Assembly (NCBI RefSeq): GCF_002575655.3
Contig: NC_053037.3
Coordinates: 51,704,095 to 51,768,094, forward strand
Origin: Aegilops tauschii subsp. strangulata
Lineage: Eukaryota > Streptophyta > Magnoliopsida > Poales > Poaceae
Length of the DNA: 64,000 bases
Direction of reading: 5' to 3'
The notes under the pieces are model-generated. The model saw only the letters and a program-made list of their open reading frames with translations. It did not search any database and had not been told where the DNA came from. Below are positions 21,840-31,454 of the stretch, one piece after another (positions within the stretch are counted from its first letter, which is position 1; the number at the start of each line of letters is the position of its first letter). The translations under genes were made by a program, and so were the position numbers.

Positions 21840-23690
21840 GTTAAGTCAAGCCGACAAGAAAAACGAATAACAATTTAGTTCTTCAGAACAAATGTACTTT
21901 GATGTAAGAACATGGTGTGATAGACAGATATTGTATGTTCTAGAAACATGAACACGTGTCTTAGTCACAAGTATAATGTGTAATGTAAGCAGATGTAATT
22001 CAACAAAATTAGAAGCAATACAAGCTAGACATCATGCATAACATGCAAACACATATAACAGTGCCAACTTAGAGGGAGCACCTGTGATGGTGCACTAGGG
22101 GAGACGTGCTCATCACCAACACAGCTACGTTGAGTGTCTATGCATGTGTTGTCTTGGAAATCATCTTAGGGGGATGGAGGAGTAGAATCTGTAGAGGCCC
22201 TCCATTTGGAAGGAGCACCTTCATCCGCTGCCTTGCTAACTTCCTTCCGCTTTATTGATTTTGAATTGTCAAGTAAAACCGACAAGAAAAAGCAATAAAA
22301 TTCACTTCAGAACTCATTTGTGCATGATACTGACAATCACTACTTTGATGTAAGGCAAACACATGATTCCAGGATGGAATAATACGAAAAACAGGACGGC
22401 ACGGCATATTCACAACTGTTTCTGTAAACTAAGCAGAAACCATTTCACCAAATAAGAAGCAATGCAAGCTAGACACCAGGTGAAAGATGCAACCAATATG
22501 ACTCTGCCAAGTTAAAAGTGTCCCATCATAAATGGCATTTCAACAAATTAGAAGCAGTGCATGCTATAAATCATATCAAAGATGCAACTAATATCACACT
22601 GCATATACTGAAGGTGTCTCGTCATATTGATTTATGCGGGATACAAAAAAACAATAGTTTTATGTGAGGACATGCTTAATAGACAGATGTACTATGTACT
22701 AAATATAGGAAGGCATGTCACATTAACAGGTATAATGTATAAGCTAAGCAGAATAGCACATGCAGTTTAACCAGATTGGAAGAATTACAATCTAGACACC
22801 ATATGCAACATGCAACCACATATCACGCTGCCAAGTTAGAGCAAGCACCTGCGATGCTAGTGTAGGGGAAATGCGGTAATCAACTACAGAGCTACGTTCA
22901 CTATCTTCATCTAGCCTTGTTGTTTCTTGAGAATCATGTCGGGAGGCTGACGCTGCATTCTTTAAATGAGAAGTATTCCGCTTGCCTGACTGCCTCATCA
23001 TAAGTGATTGATGAGGGATACACAAGAACATTAGTTTGATGTAAGAACATGGTTAATACACAGATGTACTAGTATGTACCAAAAACAGAAAGGCGTGTCA
23101 TATTCAAAGGTATAATGTGTAAGCTAAGCAGATGCAATTTAACCAAATTGGAAGCAATACAAGCTAGACATCCAGCTAGAGTAGTGAGCATGATCATCTA
23201 GGACCTGAGAGCCTGGTGGGAGGCGGGCTGCTTCGCCACCATCGCGGCTTTTTAGTTGGCTTCCAGGTGATGCCTCTCTTTGCTGGGCTTGTCACTGGCT
23301 CGGCCAGTGCCCTGACTAGCTATTTGTCTTCTGGTGCTCACGGGATGGTGGTTCATGTAAAAAAATATCTTTCCATATCTTAATAAAGACCGACTTCGGC
23401 CTTTCGAATACAAGCTAGACACCATATGGAACATGCAAACACATATGACACCGTGAAGTTAAAGCAAGCACCTGGGATGGTGGTTCATGGCGAGCGAGAT
23501 CATCAACTCCAGAGCTACGTTCCCCGTCTCCATCTACTAACACTACACCCTTTATAGTCTTGAAACGTGTCTGGCTTAGCCGCGTACCATGCTGGAGCGA
23601 CTTCTCTCTCATCTTTTCTGCTTCTGTCAAGGCAGGCTCTGAAATACCCTTACATAAAAACACAATAGTGAGAGTATGGGTGAAGTGTGT
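21840..23690 (-). repeat. Tandemly repeated exon-intron modules upstream of the CACTA gene
   Basis: Three similar minus-strand exon ends are visible, each ending CAG before GTGCT: at 22082, 22849 and 23472. Two read ERSSGVDD...PPSQ and ERSSVVDY...LASQ; the third is more decayed. Between them are repeated intron-like blocks (TTTGATGTAAGAACATGG, GGTATAATGTGTAAGCTAAGCAG, AAGCAATACAAGCTAGACA) at about 21.9, 22.0, 22.45, 22.7, 23.05 and 23.16 kb. Decayed partial copies occur at about 22.5 and 22.6 kb. These look like tandem duplications of an early exon of the CACTA gene. Confidence 0.55.
23171..23406 (+). mobile_element. Small LINE-like (5'-truncated) insertion
   Basis: A 236-bp block interrupts the repeated intron sequence and is flanked by a perfect 15-bp duplication, AATACAAGCTAGACA (23156-23170 and 23407-23421). 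It ends TTAATAAAGACCGACTTCGG and CCTTTCG, like the 3' ends of plant L1-type LINEs, which often carry AATAAAG...CGG...CCTTT. A long perfect duplication and the short length fit a 5'-truncated non-LTR retrotransposon; a SINE is the alternative. Confidence 0.6.
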
Positions 23691-24177
23691 GCAGAACTAG
23701 TGCACTGTAAAAGTAGCAGATAGCAGGTGGCTGAAAAATAAATGACAGGAGACATATGATATCTCTACAACGTTGCATGGCAAACAAAATTAGATTCTAC
23801 TCCGTATGATTTTCTAATATATGAGCACAGGAAATGCAGGTACTCCTCCAGCACACCACCACATGTGGTCATGTCAAGATAACAGTCGACTGAAAATAAA
23901 TAGGTCAGTCGATTTTTTTTAATGAACCATCCGATCTATAAGGAACGGGCAGATGGCCTTCGTCTACCTCCCGCCAGTCACTGTTGACGATCTTTCTCGA
24001 ACCGCCAGCGACCACCGGCCCAGACCCCTGCCTCCGCCGCCCCACCCTCCCCTCGACCTCACACCACCGCCATGCTTGGTAGCGCCCCCAGGCCATCCCT
24101 TTAATCCCGGCCAACCTCCAGATCGGGCGCCAGTAGCTCTAGGCCCCACACGCCCCTAAGATAAACACCGAGGCGCT

Positions 24178-24226
24178 GCTTCCCCGGCGTAATAGGCGGA
24201 CTAGCGCCTGTTACGCCGGGGAATGC
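24178..24226. repeat. GC-rich perfect hairpin
   Basis: TTCCCCGGCGTAATAGGCG (left arm) pairs with CGCCTGTTACGCCGGGGAA (right arm) with one G-T pair and a 5-base GACTA loop. It lies in otherwise unassigned DNA to the right of the CACTA modules. Confidence 0.7.
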
Positions 24227-25140
24227 TTTCGTTAATTGGGAATCAACTGACCAGGAATTGAAATTCAGGGGGCGACGGACCTCTAGCTAAGGTGAAATAG
24301 TATATGAGGAGAAACCTTGTGCATCGCGAGTTTCTAGCAACATCTAGTATCAAGAAGAAGCAGTCAACTAGTGTCTTCTGTGGGATGAATACCGTGCAAG
24401 CAGACACGTAGGATTTGCACGAATAAGGGAAGAGGAGTACCCTTATCAGTTGCCAGTGTGGTCTCCTCCATATGTCGCGGCGATCTTCTTTTTTTCTCCC
24501 GGGGGAACCGATGTTTTGGAGAACCGCCGATCCTTGGACAAACCCAAGGCCAAATTGTTGACTATGTTGCCGTGGCCGTATATCGACGGAGGGGAAGCAG
24601 ATCCGAGGCGGTGAAGGACGGCGTAGCAGGAACAACTCCGGTGCAGTGGAGGGTGGCGAAGTTGGAGCGGCGGCGGTGAGGCGCAGGACGGCGTGGTTGA
24701 ATTGGCTCTGGTACGGATGGCTCGGCCTCACGTTCAACTACTAACCGTGGAGGGCATTGCGGTTGAGGTTGTGGTGGACGAGGACGTCGGGGTATCGGCT
24801 CCGGCGTGATGGAGGAGGGCGGCGGTTGATGGGTGGGATGGGGTGGCGGATGGAGGACGCCGGGGTTTCGCGGCTGGTGGAGAGGTAGTTTTTGTGCCCA
24901 CGGAGTACGAATGGGGAATTAGACACGTGGGCGGGGGGGAGGGAGAGAACCATGTTTCGGTCTGGGACGCGCTTGTTTTTGTCTTTTTTGAACAGAAGAT
25001 GGGACGCGCTTGTTTGAAATTTGGGGAAAGTACAAACTTTGCCCCCCTCTTAAATTTCGGACCTACTGTGGGTCGGGGGTAGGATGGTAATCCCAGCTGT
25101 CCCAAATAGTGGGCGGGAGCGATTTCGGCCGTGCGCATGT
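24227..25140. other. GC-rich unassigned block
   Basis: High-GC sequence with several frames on the minus strand (Pro/Ser/Arg-rich, low complexity) but none I can support as a gene. It could be the 5' exon and promoter region of the CACTA gene, which reads leftwards from here. TGGGACGCGCTTGTTT is repeated at 24963 and 24999. Confidence 0.3.
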
Positions 25141-26020
25141 GTGCTTAGGCGGCCATTGTGTATGAATGTTTTTTGGAGGCGGTTGGGTGGCGTCTAGATG
25201 AAGCTACAAACCTACCCCGGTTTAGACCTTTGGACGTCAGGCCGCTAGGTTTCACGGGTCGGAGTTATTAGAAAAATAATTTCCTTGTACTACCAAACAT
25301 TGGTCTCACGCGGTTTCGGGCGAGTAGAGGCTCTTTTGGCGCTTCGTTCAGAATTTTGAAACACAAGCATTCACGTTTAGAGTATTATTGAACTTTGAGG
25401 ATTGACCTAAATAGACAACGTTAAATTTGACCTTGTATGTTTGAAAACCTCATTAAATTATCCGCTTCTTTTTGAAATTTTGACACTTGAAAATCCTATA
25501 ACTACGATTACTTTGGAATGGAGGAGCTAAATTAGAATCTATTTTGTACACAACTACATATGCTATTATGTACAAAATCAGAGCAAAGATTGGTGCCCCC
25601 ATAATTTAGGTATGATTTACAAACGCCATGATATCAAATTCAAATAATTGAATGGACTTCATGTTGAATTTGATTTTTTAAAACCACCATAAGTTGAATT
25701 CAAATGTATGCTAGTTCATAGGTAGCTATTTATAATGTTCATTGTGTAACTTTCATATGTATAATGTGATTTACACACACAACATGAACTATACTCACGT
25801 TTATATAAGATTGCTAAAGCCATGCATTGTCTCGAGTTCAAAATACTAACTATGTGGATCAATTGTGTCGAATAATAACATAGACATGCTCAAATTCGAT
25901 AGAATCTAGATGTCTGATGGATCAATGGCTGTTCCTTACGCGAATTGCAAATATCATGATCCCATCCTAATATTTGGATACAATTTATATCTTTAATCAA
26001 TGTGTACAGCAGTCTTGTAC
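25141..26020. other. Unassigned A/T-rich stretch
   Basis: No gene, terminus or repeat recognised. Ordinary A/T-rich intergenic sequence. Confidence 0.4.
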
Positions 26021-27240
26021 GTGTAGTTTCAGTCTCCATCGGTGGTCTCTCACACATGCTCACACACTCTCTCCCGAGGTGTCTTTCTCGCACACATGCT
26101 CTCGATATAACCCTCCCTCCCTCTCGTAACCATTTACGACTGTTTTCACTAACCTTTATCACAAGCACTCTTCCTCTCGCAAGCATACACACGCACAATC
26201 CCCATCGACCCTTTCTATATAGATAGACCTGCCTACGTGTCTCCTGTATGCACATTATCTTTAGGCATGTCTCTCACGCATTGTCTCACACCTCTCTTCC
26301 TAATCGACGAGTATGATTCTAGCAGAGCATTCTGTAGGATGCCCCTTAAAGTTAGGTTGGATGAATAGTAATATCAGAGATAAAGGGGTTACCTTAGTCC
26401 GAGAACCTAGGGTTACAAATCCTAGCCGGCTTTGTCAGTGGACATAGAGTCCTTCACAATTGCTATCTTTGTCTTGTATGACTAGTCATCCATGGGTCTC
26501 CCTAAATGCGTCACGGGCCGACCAATGTGGCGTGGGACGGAACCGAACGAAGGGCCTCACCTCGACCCACCGGACCTCACGCGGTGACACACCCTCTTCC
26601 CCCATGTCTCGTTATCTTCTCACGCCCACACATACCAACACAGACACCACACACAAAAAATATATTCTCCTGGTGCCTCTATCCACTCCCCCTTGCATAT
26701 ACACACTCAAGGGAATCTCTCGCCGTGACATCATATTCGTCTCTCTCTCCCTAGACCACTCTCATTTCTCGTGCTATCTCTCCCACGCCCCCCCCGGTCG
26801 GCCCCTCTATCCATGCCTCTCTGGAATACGTAATACACACACATACCTCTCTAGGCCCTGCCAAATGCATCAACTACACATTCACACATGTTACATCACG
26901 TACCCCATTGATCTAAAAAGCCCTCTCTTCACGTTTATTTCGCATACAACATTCCTTTTGAATAAAGTGTGGCCAAAAAAATATTTTAGAATTTCTACAT
27001 ATATACAACATTACAAAGTTATATGGAAGAGTATGAACGCATGCATTGCATGGTGCCCACAATGATATTTATTCCGCACTGTGAATTTGTATATTTTTAT
27101 ACTATATATAAAGTTAGTCATAATAAAGAGAAACGAAGAGCATCTCTCTCTCGATCGCATACCCCCCCCTCTACGCCCCTTTCAGGTACGCACACAAACT
27201 ATCTCCAGGTCCTCTAAAAGTAAGCCCCCAGCACATTCAC
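26021..27240. repeat. Pyrimidine-biased low-complexity region
   Basis: The plus strand is strongly C/T-rich, with CTCTCTCTC and runs of C (26785-26793 and 27163-27170), alternating with CACACA stretches. Similar text recurs around 26090, 26590-26850 and 27150-27190. The frames here have no protein-like composition. Confidence 0.5.
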
Positions 27241-27446
27241 GCATGTTTCATCTTTCTCTTGCAATATATACAGTGACGATCATTATATTTGAAGCAAAAG
27301 CACGATACGTACATTGGACTTCAGAATCCACTCATTACGGTCACCACTTACGTTTTGTGGTTATTATACAGTCACGGGCTCACCGTACAACTCTGTATTT
27401 GCTCAAGACACGACTAGTTGACCAGTTAAACACTCCATGTGGCACC

Positions 27447-27969
27447 TGTTGGGGATATTACCACTGGGCGTAAACCGGCCAGGAGAGGCCGGATTAACCC
27501 CATAAGTAGTTCATCTATATATGAAGCCTATGAAGACAGACAGTGACGCTTCATGAAGGCCCAGGGCCCAAAGCCGGTTTAAGGCCCGTAGACACAAACC
27601 GGCATTGGTATGTAAACTTGTGTTGTAAGATAGAGGTAGCAGAGACCGAGCCGGACACGATTATGAGCCGGCCTCGGAGTCTGTAAACCGACGGGCGTCA
27701 ACCAATGTATATAAGTGGACGACCCGGCGGCGGTTCAGGGACAACAGACAACACCTCGAGACTCAGGCAAAGCGTATTCGCTCCCTGGTCATCGAAACCC
27801 CATCAATTCCATCACAACTAGACGTAGGCTTTTACCTTCATCGTAAGGGGCCGAACTAGTATAAAACTCTCTTGCGTCCCTTGTCCGCTTTAACCCCTTT
27901 AAGCTAACCTGTAGCGATGGCTCCACGACTAAGTCCTTTCTCTAGGACATCTGCCGTGACAAAACCACA
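27447..27969 (+). repeat. 5' LTR of the Tat element
   Basis: Starts TGTTGGGGATATTACC. The last bases before the PBS are TGACAAAACCACA; the exact end is uncertain by a few bases because the two LTR ends diverge there. TATA box at 27708-27715. Confidence 0.88.
27708..27715 (+). promoter_or_regulatory. TATA box of the Tat LTR
   Basis: TATATAAG, preserved at 40778-40785 in the 3' LTR despite substitutions on both sides, as expected for the LTR promoter. Confidence 0.65.
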
Positions 27970-27974
27970 ATAGT

Positions 27975-27993
27975 TGGCGCCCACCGTGGGGCT
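27975..27993 (+). other. Primer binding site, tRNA-Lys
   Basis: TGGCGCCCACCGTGGGGCT is complementary to the 3' end of plant tRNA-Lys (CTT) including CCA. It lies about 5 bp after the LTR. Confidence 0.8.
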
Positions 27994-28060
27994 ATCGCAC
28001 GATGGTTTCAAGTTCTTGGAGGGCAACTTCGAAGGACTCAAGGGTTACGCTGTGGGCCGG

Positions 28061-31000
28061 ATGACCGAAAGTCGTCGTGGCAAGCTCTACACTGACGATG
28101 CAGGCTGGGGCCCCGAGGCCGGCTCAATCGAGTACGGGTACCGGGTCCCCTTTGGTGGCATACACGTCTTCATTGGCAAGACCGGCGAAACGGGCCCTGA
28201 GCCGGACATCTCCACCGACCTCGTCGAGACGGCTCAGCGTGCGAGATCTGCCCGGGTCAAGCCTGTCATGAAGCGTGCCTTCGTGGGAGTTATCCATGGA
28301 GGGGAATCTGAGGATACATTGGAATCTGGTGGTGAGACTGTCGTTTATTCCGGCGACGAGTCATCGACCGGAGAGACCGAGTCATTATATCAGTTACAAG
28401 ATGGCCGGATTGGGGGCTGTTCCGATGGCGACAGTATTCCAGGCCCCTTTGATCGGCCAAACCGGGTTGCGATCTTCATGGCCGGCACGCAACCGGCGCT
28501 CCACTCTTCGACCGCAGCGGCGATGATTTCTGGATCAGCAGCGGCGGCAGCGGCCGGGGCAGGAGGCCCTGTGCGACCACCAGCTCAGATTCTATCTGAT
28601 TTGTTTGACGCGTTGGCAACACTAATGGCGGAGGTTAACCTGGCGGATCAGGATGCACACAATGCGGAAATCGCGAAAGTGAAAGATCAGATCACCCAGG
28701 CCAAAGCCGACTTAGCAGCTGAGGATACCAGGATAGCCGCGGAGCGGGCCGCTTTGGATGCACAAGCTTACCAGATTATGCTGGATCAGAGCGCGTCGAA
28801 CGAAGTCCTGAAGAGGAGGCACCGATCTCGCCTGCCGTCGGTTTATGACGCTAGAAATCTCTTTAATACCCCAGGAGCAGGGACTAGTAATCCGCCGGTG
28901 GTAACCCGGATGGAGGCACCGGGGGCAGGAGCGCCGGTTCAGCCTCGTTTGGTGGATCCGCCTCGTCAGGACAATATTGTGGCACCGCATGTCCCCACAC
29001 CACCGGGTCATTATTCTAACCCGATGGACAACATTGTCGCTACCGCTTCACGGCTGGCGGCCATCCCGATCGAAGGCGATTCTCCAGCGGCAGTCAAGAT
29101 GCGTCGGGTTAAGGAGCTTCCTCAGACAGCCTTGATTCAACAGGAGGCTTATTCGTATAGTCGCGATCGGATTCATTCCACTCCCCGTCCAAGCAGGAGT
29201 TATAGCAGGCGTATGGATGAACTGGCAGTGTCAAGCAATGCGCGGAACCGTGATCAGCCCCGTGGCAATAACCCGGCGGGTGGTGCTGTTGATGCTCAGG
29301 AGGTGGTGAACCGGGCTCGGGCACGCAGAGAGGCCGAGTTAGCGGCGCAGCATGAAGCCCGTCAGCTTACTCCGGTTCGTCCAACCACATCAGTGCAACT
29401 AGGAGTTACCTCTAGTTCCTTGGGAGTGCCATGTCTTGTCCCAGCGTTGCGCAATGTGCGCCTGCCCAAGGATTTCAAGGGCCCGCACAAGGTGCCGAAT
29501 TACACCGCCGATTTATCCCCAGAAACATGGGTCGAAAGCTACGAGATGGCCATGGAGATGCTGGATGTGGATGATGTGGCTTGTGCGAAATACTTCACCA
29601 TGATGCTAGAAGGGACAACCCGCACTTGGTTAAAGAGCTTACCGGCTAATTCTATCAGGTCATGGGCCGAATTGAGAGCCCGGTTTATTCAGAATTTCAA
29701 GGATACATGCAAGCAGCCCATGTCAATTGTGGACTTAGCTGCCTGTGTCCAGGAGGAAGGAGAATCAACAACCCATTGGGTGCGCCGGGTTTCGGAGATT
29801 TTGCATTCATCGGACCACATCAACGCTGACACCGCAGTTTTAACCTTGGAAGGCAATTGTCGGTTTCAACCCTTGAAGTTGAAGTTGGGACGGCTCAAAC
29901 GTCATTGTAATGACATGGGAACCATCATGGCTGCACTGGTGAAGTATGCTGATTCTGATAGTACCAAGGATCCCGAGTCTGACGATGATAAGATAGGGAA
30001 GGGAAAGAAGAGCGGCAACGCCAAGGGGCAGCACCACAACCCGGCGGGTCATGGAAACGGCAGCAAGCGTAAAGCGGACCACGGTTTAGACTTTGTGGCT
30101 AACACTAATACACATGACAAGGGCCAGCGGCGTAAGGGTAAGACGCCCCAGCGCGATGGAAGGCCAGATCCTAATCCGGACCGTTTCTCTTATCTGTTGA
30201 ACCAACCCTGTCCAAAGCATGGGACGAAGGAGAACCCGTCCACGCACCTCTGGAAAGATTGTTACATCATGCAAGAGTTCAAAAATTCTGATTCTTTCCG
30301 GTATGATCATGGACCAGGAGGCAGTAAGGGCCCCGGATCTCATGGGCCGGGTTATGGTGGAGGAAATTCCGGTTCAGGCTTCCACGGTAATCAGGGTGGA
30401 CATAACAATCAAAGTAATCAGGGCAATCAAGGTGGCTATAATCATCAGAGCAATCAGCAGCAGCAGCAGTCGGGTTACCAGAGCAACCCGAAGCAGTTGA
30501 ATAGCGGACAATATCATGTCTTCACCACTAGCTTGGACAAGCGCGATCAGAAGCTTCATAAAAGGGCGGTGAATGCCGTTGAACCGGCGGTGCCCCGTTA
30601 TTTACGCTGGTCCTGGCAGCTGATTGTGTGGAGTAGAGAAGATCATCCACCCCGGGTTGACAACCCGGGTCATCTGGCTCTGGTGGTGGCACCTCAGGTG
30701 GGAGGTTATAATTTCACTAACGTACTCATGGATGGAGGGAGTAGTATCAATATCCTTTATTATGAAACTTTCCGTCACATGGGGTTAACAGATAAAAATC
30801 TTAAACCGTCCAATACGGTGTTCCATAGTGTGGTGCCTGGTAAGTCGGCATATCCTGTAGGTAAAATAGCTCTGGAGGTGGCTTTTGGAGATGAGCATGA
30901 CTCGAGATCAGAAACCTTGACCGTTGAAGTGGTGAAAATCAGTAGCCCGTATCATGCCCTATTTGGACGGCCAGCTTATGCTAAATTTATGGCACGGCCT

Positions 31001-31222
31001 TGTTATGTTTATCTACAGCTCAAGATGCCGGGTCACAAGGGAACTATAACCATGCATGGAAGCCACAAGATTGCTCTGGAGTGTGAAGAAGGTGATGCGG
31101 CTTATGCTGAGTCGGTTTGTGCAACAGAAGAGTTGAAGTATTACAAGGACAATGTTGATCCGGCAGATATGACTTCATTGAAGAAACCAACTACAAAGCA
31201 TGATCCGGCCCTGAAAGGGTAA
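28061..31222 (+). CDS. Tat-lineage gag-protease polyprotein, uninterrupted
   Basis: An open frame of 1053 codons from the first in-frame ATG (28061) to TAA (31220-31222); the frame is open further up to 27974, but that covers the primer site. Residues 1-450 are variable with an Ala/Gly-rich and a Gln/Glu-rich helical part. The retrotransposon gag domain is at about 457-630 (VESYEMAMEMLDVDDVACA, TTRTWLKSLP, ARFIQNFKDTCKQP). A degenerate Cys/His segment (CPKHGTKENP...KDC) follows, then a Gly/Asn/Gln-rich linker at about 745-800. The retropepsin has LMDGGSSINILY near residue 890 and ALFGRPAYAKF. It would form the particle and process the polyprotein. It is the only long intact retrotransposon frame in the window. 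Confidence 0.85.
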   Translation: MTESRRGKLYTDDAGWGPEAGSIEYGYRVPFGGIHVFIGKTGETGPEPDISTDLVETAQRARSARVKPVMKRAFVGVIHGGESEDTLESGGETVVYSGDESSTGETESLYQLQDGRIGGCSDGDSIPGPFDRPNRVAIFMAGTQPALHSSTAAAMISGSAAAAAAGAGGPVRPPAQILSDLFDALATLMAEVNLADQDAHNAEIAKVKDQITQAKADLAAEDTRIAAERAALDAQAYQIMLDQSASNEVLKRRHRSRLPSVYDARNLFNTPGAGTSNPPVVTRMEAPGAGAPVQPRLVDPPRQDNIVAPHVPTPPGHYSNPMDNIVATASRLAAIPIEGDSPAAVKMRRVKELPQTALIQQEAYSYSRDRIHSTPRPSRSYSRRMDELAVSSNARNRDQPRGNNPAGGAVDAQEVVNRARARREAELAAQHEARQLTPVRPTTSVQLGVTSSSLGVPCLVPALRNVRLPKDFKGPHKVPNYTADLSPETWVESYEMAMEMLDVDDVACAKYFTMMLEGTTRTWLKSLPANSIRSWAELRARFIQNFKDTCKQPMSIVDLAACVQEEGESTTHWVRRVSEILHSSDHINADTAVLTLEGNCRFQPLKLKLGRLKRHCNDMGTIMAALVKYADSDSTKDPESDDDKIGKGKKSGNAKGQHHNPAGHGNGSKRKADHGLDFVANTNTHDKGQRRKGKTPQRDGRPDPNPDRFSYLLNQPCPKHGTKENPSTHLWKDCYIMQEFKNSDSFRYDHGPGGSKGPGSHGPGYGGGNSGSGFHGNQGGHNNQSNQGNQGGYNHQSNQQQQQSGYQSNPKQLNSGQYHVFTTSLDKRDQKLHKRAVNAVEPAVPRYLRWSWQLIVWSREDHPPRVDNPGHLALVVAPQVGGYNFTNVLMDGGSSINILYYETFRHMGLTDKNLKPSNTVFHSVVPGKSAYPVGKIALEVAFGDEHDSRSETLTVEVVKISSPYHALFGRPAYAKFMARPCYVYLQLKMPGHKGTITMHGSHKIALECEEGDAAYAESVCATEELKYYKDNVDPADMTSLKKPTTKHDPALKG

Positions 31223-31454
31223 CTACTACCAAGAAGCGAACTCAGAGAGATGAAGAGAGAGAAGTTAGCCGCAACCGATCATCGGAGGAAGCGAATTCAA
31301 AAACAACTCCTTAAACTCCGTCGTTTACCGACATCCTCTCGGCTATCATACGTCCTCCGCTCATCTCTCTTAGGCATAGGCATCTCAACACATTCCTCCT
31401 TCTGAGTTGCTTGTCCGATTAAATCGGCTGATGAGACTGCTTATTGACTTCGTG

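Larger units (their letters stand above)
18032..23690 (-). mobile_element. CACTA (En/Spm) transposon, one terminus visible
   Basis: The end at 18032 is CACTACAAAAAAATACACTT, followed by inverted motifs, a subterminal array of GGCCCA/GGCCCG repeats (18560-19290) and a multi-exon minus-strand gene of the plant Ptta/En/Spm type. The bases before the end are TCA, a possible 3-bp target duplication. The gene runs towards this terminus, so 18032 is the 3' end of the element. I could not find a matching inverted terminus on the right, and no TNP2-type catalytic transposase is visible, so the element is truncated or non-autonomous. The right boundary given is only the last recognisable module. Confidence 0.7.

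Noticed and set aside
24734..25138. Minus-strand 134-codon ORF as a host gene
   Set aside because: Pro/Ser/Thr-rich composition, no recognisable domain, no splice or promoter support; could be a leader exon at most.
27974..28060. Upstream start of gag at 27974
   Set aside because: It begins at a TTG inside the primer binding site; the first ATG in frame is at 28061.
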